Positions 62,175-64,000 of a DNA stretch of 64,000 nucleotides are shown piece after piece. The notes under the pieces are model-generated. The model saw nothing but the letters and a program-made list of their open reading frames with translations, did no database searches and was not told where the DNA came from. The translations under genes were made by a program, and so were the position numbers. Origin of the DNA: GCA-002700125 sp964434385 (GTDB lineage: Bacteria; Chloroflexota; Dehalococcoidia; Lucifugimonadales; Lucifugimonadaceae). The DNA is taken from positions 186,001-250,000 of the forward strand of contig CAYSUW010000001.1 of assembly GCA_964434385.1 (NCBI GenBank), written 5' to 3'. The first letter of the stretch is position 1. Each line of letters starts with the position of its first letter.

Positions 62175-63479
62175 ATGAAAATATCTACTGAAAAAACTGA
62201 CCAACAACAAGTAAATTTAACTATTGAAGTAAATGATGAAGATATGGAAAGCCATATTCAAATTGCTTGTAATAAAATGAGTAATAAAATGAGTTTTCCA
62301 GGATTTAGAAAAGGAAAAGTCCCAAGATCTGTTCTTGAAAATTCATTAGGAAAACCAAGGATACTTCAAGAATCGTTAGATACTCTAATTCCAGATGTTG
62401 TATTCAAAGCTGTAGATAAAGAGAAATTAGAGATAGTTTCTACTCCAGTAGTTTCTGTTGAATCTCTAGAACCAAAAGTTGAAATTCTTGCTAAAGTAGC
62501 ATTGGTTCCAATAGTAAATTTATCTTCTTTTGAAAAATTTAAGATTATTCAATCGAAAAACAAAATTGGAGTTAAAGAAATTAATAATGTTATAAACCAA
62601 GTAAGAGAATCTCAAGTTACATGGACTCCAGTAGAAAGATCTGTCGAGAAAGGTGATTCCTTGATAATTGATATTGATATAAAGTCTGAGAATAAGACAG
62701 TTACTAGTCAGAAGAAGATGGAATATATAGTTGATTATGGTAAAGAACATATAGAATCAATTCCTGGATTTGCTCAGAAATTAATAAAAATGAATTTAGA
62801 TCAGGAAAAACTTTTCAATTTGCAATTTCCTGATAATTTTCCAGATGAGAATTTAAGAAATAAGACAGGAAATTTTAATGTATTGATACATGAAATCAAA
62901 GAAAAAGGTTTACCAGATTTGACTGATAATTTTGCTAAAAGTTTAGGGGAAGGGCTAGAAGATGTGAAAGGGTTAAAGCAAAAAATAAAAGAAAATTTAA
63001 AACTAAATGCTGAAAATGAATGGAATAATAGGATTATTGAAGATTTTATTGATAAAGTTATAGAATCTTCAGAATTTATTGTTGCTCCAATTTTAATTGA
63101 TCAAGAATCAGAAAATATTGTAAAAAGACAAAAAGAATATATTGAATCTAGAAAATTAGATTTTGACGAATATTTAAAGAATTCTGAAAAGACTTATGAA
63201 GGATTGTTAAAGGAATCTCGCGAAGTTGCTCAGAAAAACATTAATAAGTCATTAGTTTTCAATGAAATCTCTAAAAAAGAAGACATAAATGTTGACGAAG
63301 AAGAGGTTGTGAAAGAATTGAATCAATGGCAAGAAAATAATAGTAAAAATACTAAGATTTCTAAAGATCAAGTTGAGCAAAACATTAGACAATCAATTAA
63401 AGATAGATTAATAATGGATAGAATTTTGGAATTAGCTAAAGATAAAGTGGTAAAATCTACAGATGAACAAAAGAAATAA
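62175..63479 (+). CDS. tig: Trigger factor
   Basis: Ribosome-bound chaperone and prolyl isomerase. The 434-residue protein has the ribosome-binding signature SFPGFRKGKVPRSVLE near residue 40, a PPIase domain (about 155-245, VEKGDSLIIDIDI) and a C-terminal helical chaperone domain rich in Lys/Glu/Asn. clpP follows after 46 bases, matching the common tig-clpP-clpX order. Confidence 0.95.
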   Translation: MKISTEKTDQQQVNLTIEVNDEDMESHIQIACNKMSNKMSFPGFRKGKVPRSVLENSLGKPRILQESLDTLIPDVVFKAVDKEKLEIVSTPVVSVESLEPKVEILAKVALVPIVNLSSFEKFKIIQSKNKIGVKEINNVINQVRESQVTWTPVERSVEKGDSLIIDIDIKSENKTVTSQKKMEYIVDYGKEHIESIPGFAQKLIKMNLDQEKLFNLQFPDNFPDENLRNKTGNFNVLIHEIKEKGLPDLTDNFAKSLGEGLEDVKGLKQKIKENLKLNAENEWNNRIIEDFIDKVIESSEFIVAPILIDQESENIVKRQKEYIESRKLDFDEYLKNSEKTYEGLLKESREVAQKNINKSLVFNEISKKEDINVDEEEVVKELNQWQENNSKNTKISKDQVEQNIRQSIKDRLIMDRILELAKDKVVKSTDEQKK

Positions 63480-63525
63480 TTTACTGATAATAGAAAAACA
63501 ATTACATTAAAAATTTGGAGTAAAA

Positions 63526-64000
63526 ATGAATAATATAGAAAATATTATACCTACGGTGATTGAAAGTGGCGCTAGGGGAGAAAGAGCATTTGATATATTC
63601 TCTTTACTTTTGAAAGAAAGGATCATTTTTTTAGGGACACCTATAAATGATCAGATTTCTAACTTAATTGTTGCTCAGTTACTTTATTTAGCAAGAGAGG
63701 ATTCTACTAAAGATATTAATCTTTACATTAATTCTCCTGGTGGGGGAGTTTATGCAGGTTTAGCCATTTATGATACGATGCAACATATTCCATGTGATGT
63801 TTCAACAATTAGTGTAGGCTTATGTGCTAGTTTTGGTACTGTTCTTTTAACTGCTGGAACTAAAGGAAAAAGGTTTGCATTACCTAATTCTACAATTCAT
63901 ATGCATCAACCTATAAGTGGGGCTCAGGGTCAAGCTTCTGATATTGAAATAGCTGCAAAAGAAGTTTTAAGAGTAAAAGATGGTTTAACTAAAATAATTT
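63526..64000 (+). CDS. clpP: ATP-dependent Clp protease proteolytic subunit (3' end outside window)
   Basis: Starts at the ATG at 63526, 5 bases after GGAG, and runs 158 codons to the edge. ERIIFLGTPINDQISN and NSPGGGVYAGLAIYDTMQ are ClpP motifs. The nucleophile is Ser102 in GLCASFGTVLLTAG and the base is His127 in TIHMHQPISG; the 25-residue spacing equals that of the E. coli enzyme. The catalytic Asp lies beyond the window. GLCASFG differs a little from the usual GxAASMG, so it may be one of several ClpP paralogues. Confidence 0.95.
   Translation, partial: MNNIENIIPTVIESGARGERAFDIFSLLLKERIIFLGTPINDQISNLIVAQLLYLAREDSTKDINLYINSPGGGVYAGLAIYDTMQHIPCDVSTISVGLCASFGTVLLTAGTKGKRFALPNSTIHMHQPISGAQGQASDIEIAAKEVLRVKDGLTKII

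Overview
The window is AT-rich, very compact bacterial chromosome with no phage, insertion sequence, CRISPR array or rRNA. It carries about 58 protein genes and one tRNA gene. Base composition, very short gaps and frequent TTG/GTG starts suggest a small-genome planktonic bacterium. CtaA and CtaB (heme A synthesis) imply aerobic respiration. Scattered sugar-acid enzymes (mannonate dehydratase-like, enolase-superfamily dehydratase, HpaI-type aldolase, DapA-like lyase) and the absence of any outer-membrane gene would fit a marine Chloroflexota such as the SAR202 group. That assignment is an inference, not something the sequence proves.

Layout. 1-6068 (minus): a mannonate dehydratase-like gene, a DsbB/DsbA-type pair, folE-folB, then metY-metX behind a promoter and a leader that I read as a SAM-responsive transcription-terminating riboswitch; metX runs off the left edge. 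6167-13300: accessory or envelope genes, namely a 1329-residue beta-propeller/coiled-coil surface protein, a frameshift-split YHYH protein, a methyltransferase, a fasciclin lipoprotein and a 78-residue unknown. 13435-13523: tRNA-Ser(UGA). 13767-18900: nucleotidyltransferase, polA, a coiled-coil protein, coaD, rsmD. 19119-28358: lysS-serS, then convergent pth-ligA, then a DUF1015 protein and an aminotransferase, then convergent tyrS. 28371-34312 (minus): ftsH, CPBP protease, trpA, aroH, DAHP synthase, ribF, continuing into tyrS as one close-packed run. 34509-35678: infC-rpmI-rplT. 35696-43023: ctaA-ctaB, a zinc-ribbon protein, tsaD, and a minus run thiG-thiE-thiS followed by an enolase-superfamily dehydratase, an aldolase and a small membrane protein. 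43142-50594: a HAD phosphatase meets the minus run rpmF-fabD-nusB-acpP-(split uracil-DNA glycosylase)-ftsK-accDA, which couples fatty-acid synthesis to translation and division genes. 50855-53091: ruvC-ruvA-ruvB. 53088-56790: a heterodimeric ABC exporter. 56889-59000: RimI-like acetyltransferase, DapA-like lyase, ferredoxin, and an IscA-like protein with a Gly/Cys tail. 59203-64000: an Lrp/AsnC regulator, bioY, aspS, tig and the start of clpP.

No stretch longer than about 300 bases lacks a gene. The longest gaps are 18852-19118, 50595-50854, 11980-12230, 13524-13766, 12852-13054, 59000-59202 and 34313-34508. What I could see in them (promoters, inverted repeats, direct repeats, a terminator) is listed; 18852-19118 shows only the puzzling rsmD start. 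Convergent genes often abut or overlap, leaving no room for classical terminators.

The most notable items are the metY leader, the palindrome over the rpmF-fabD start site, the 1329-residue surface protein, the Gly/Cys-tailed IscA-like protein, the AccD-AccA fusion, a ThiS ending in GGGK, and three conserved genes (YHYH, uracil-DNA glycosylase, rsmD) whose frames break at or beside short homopolymers.
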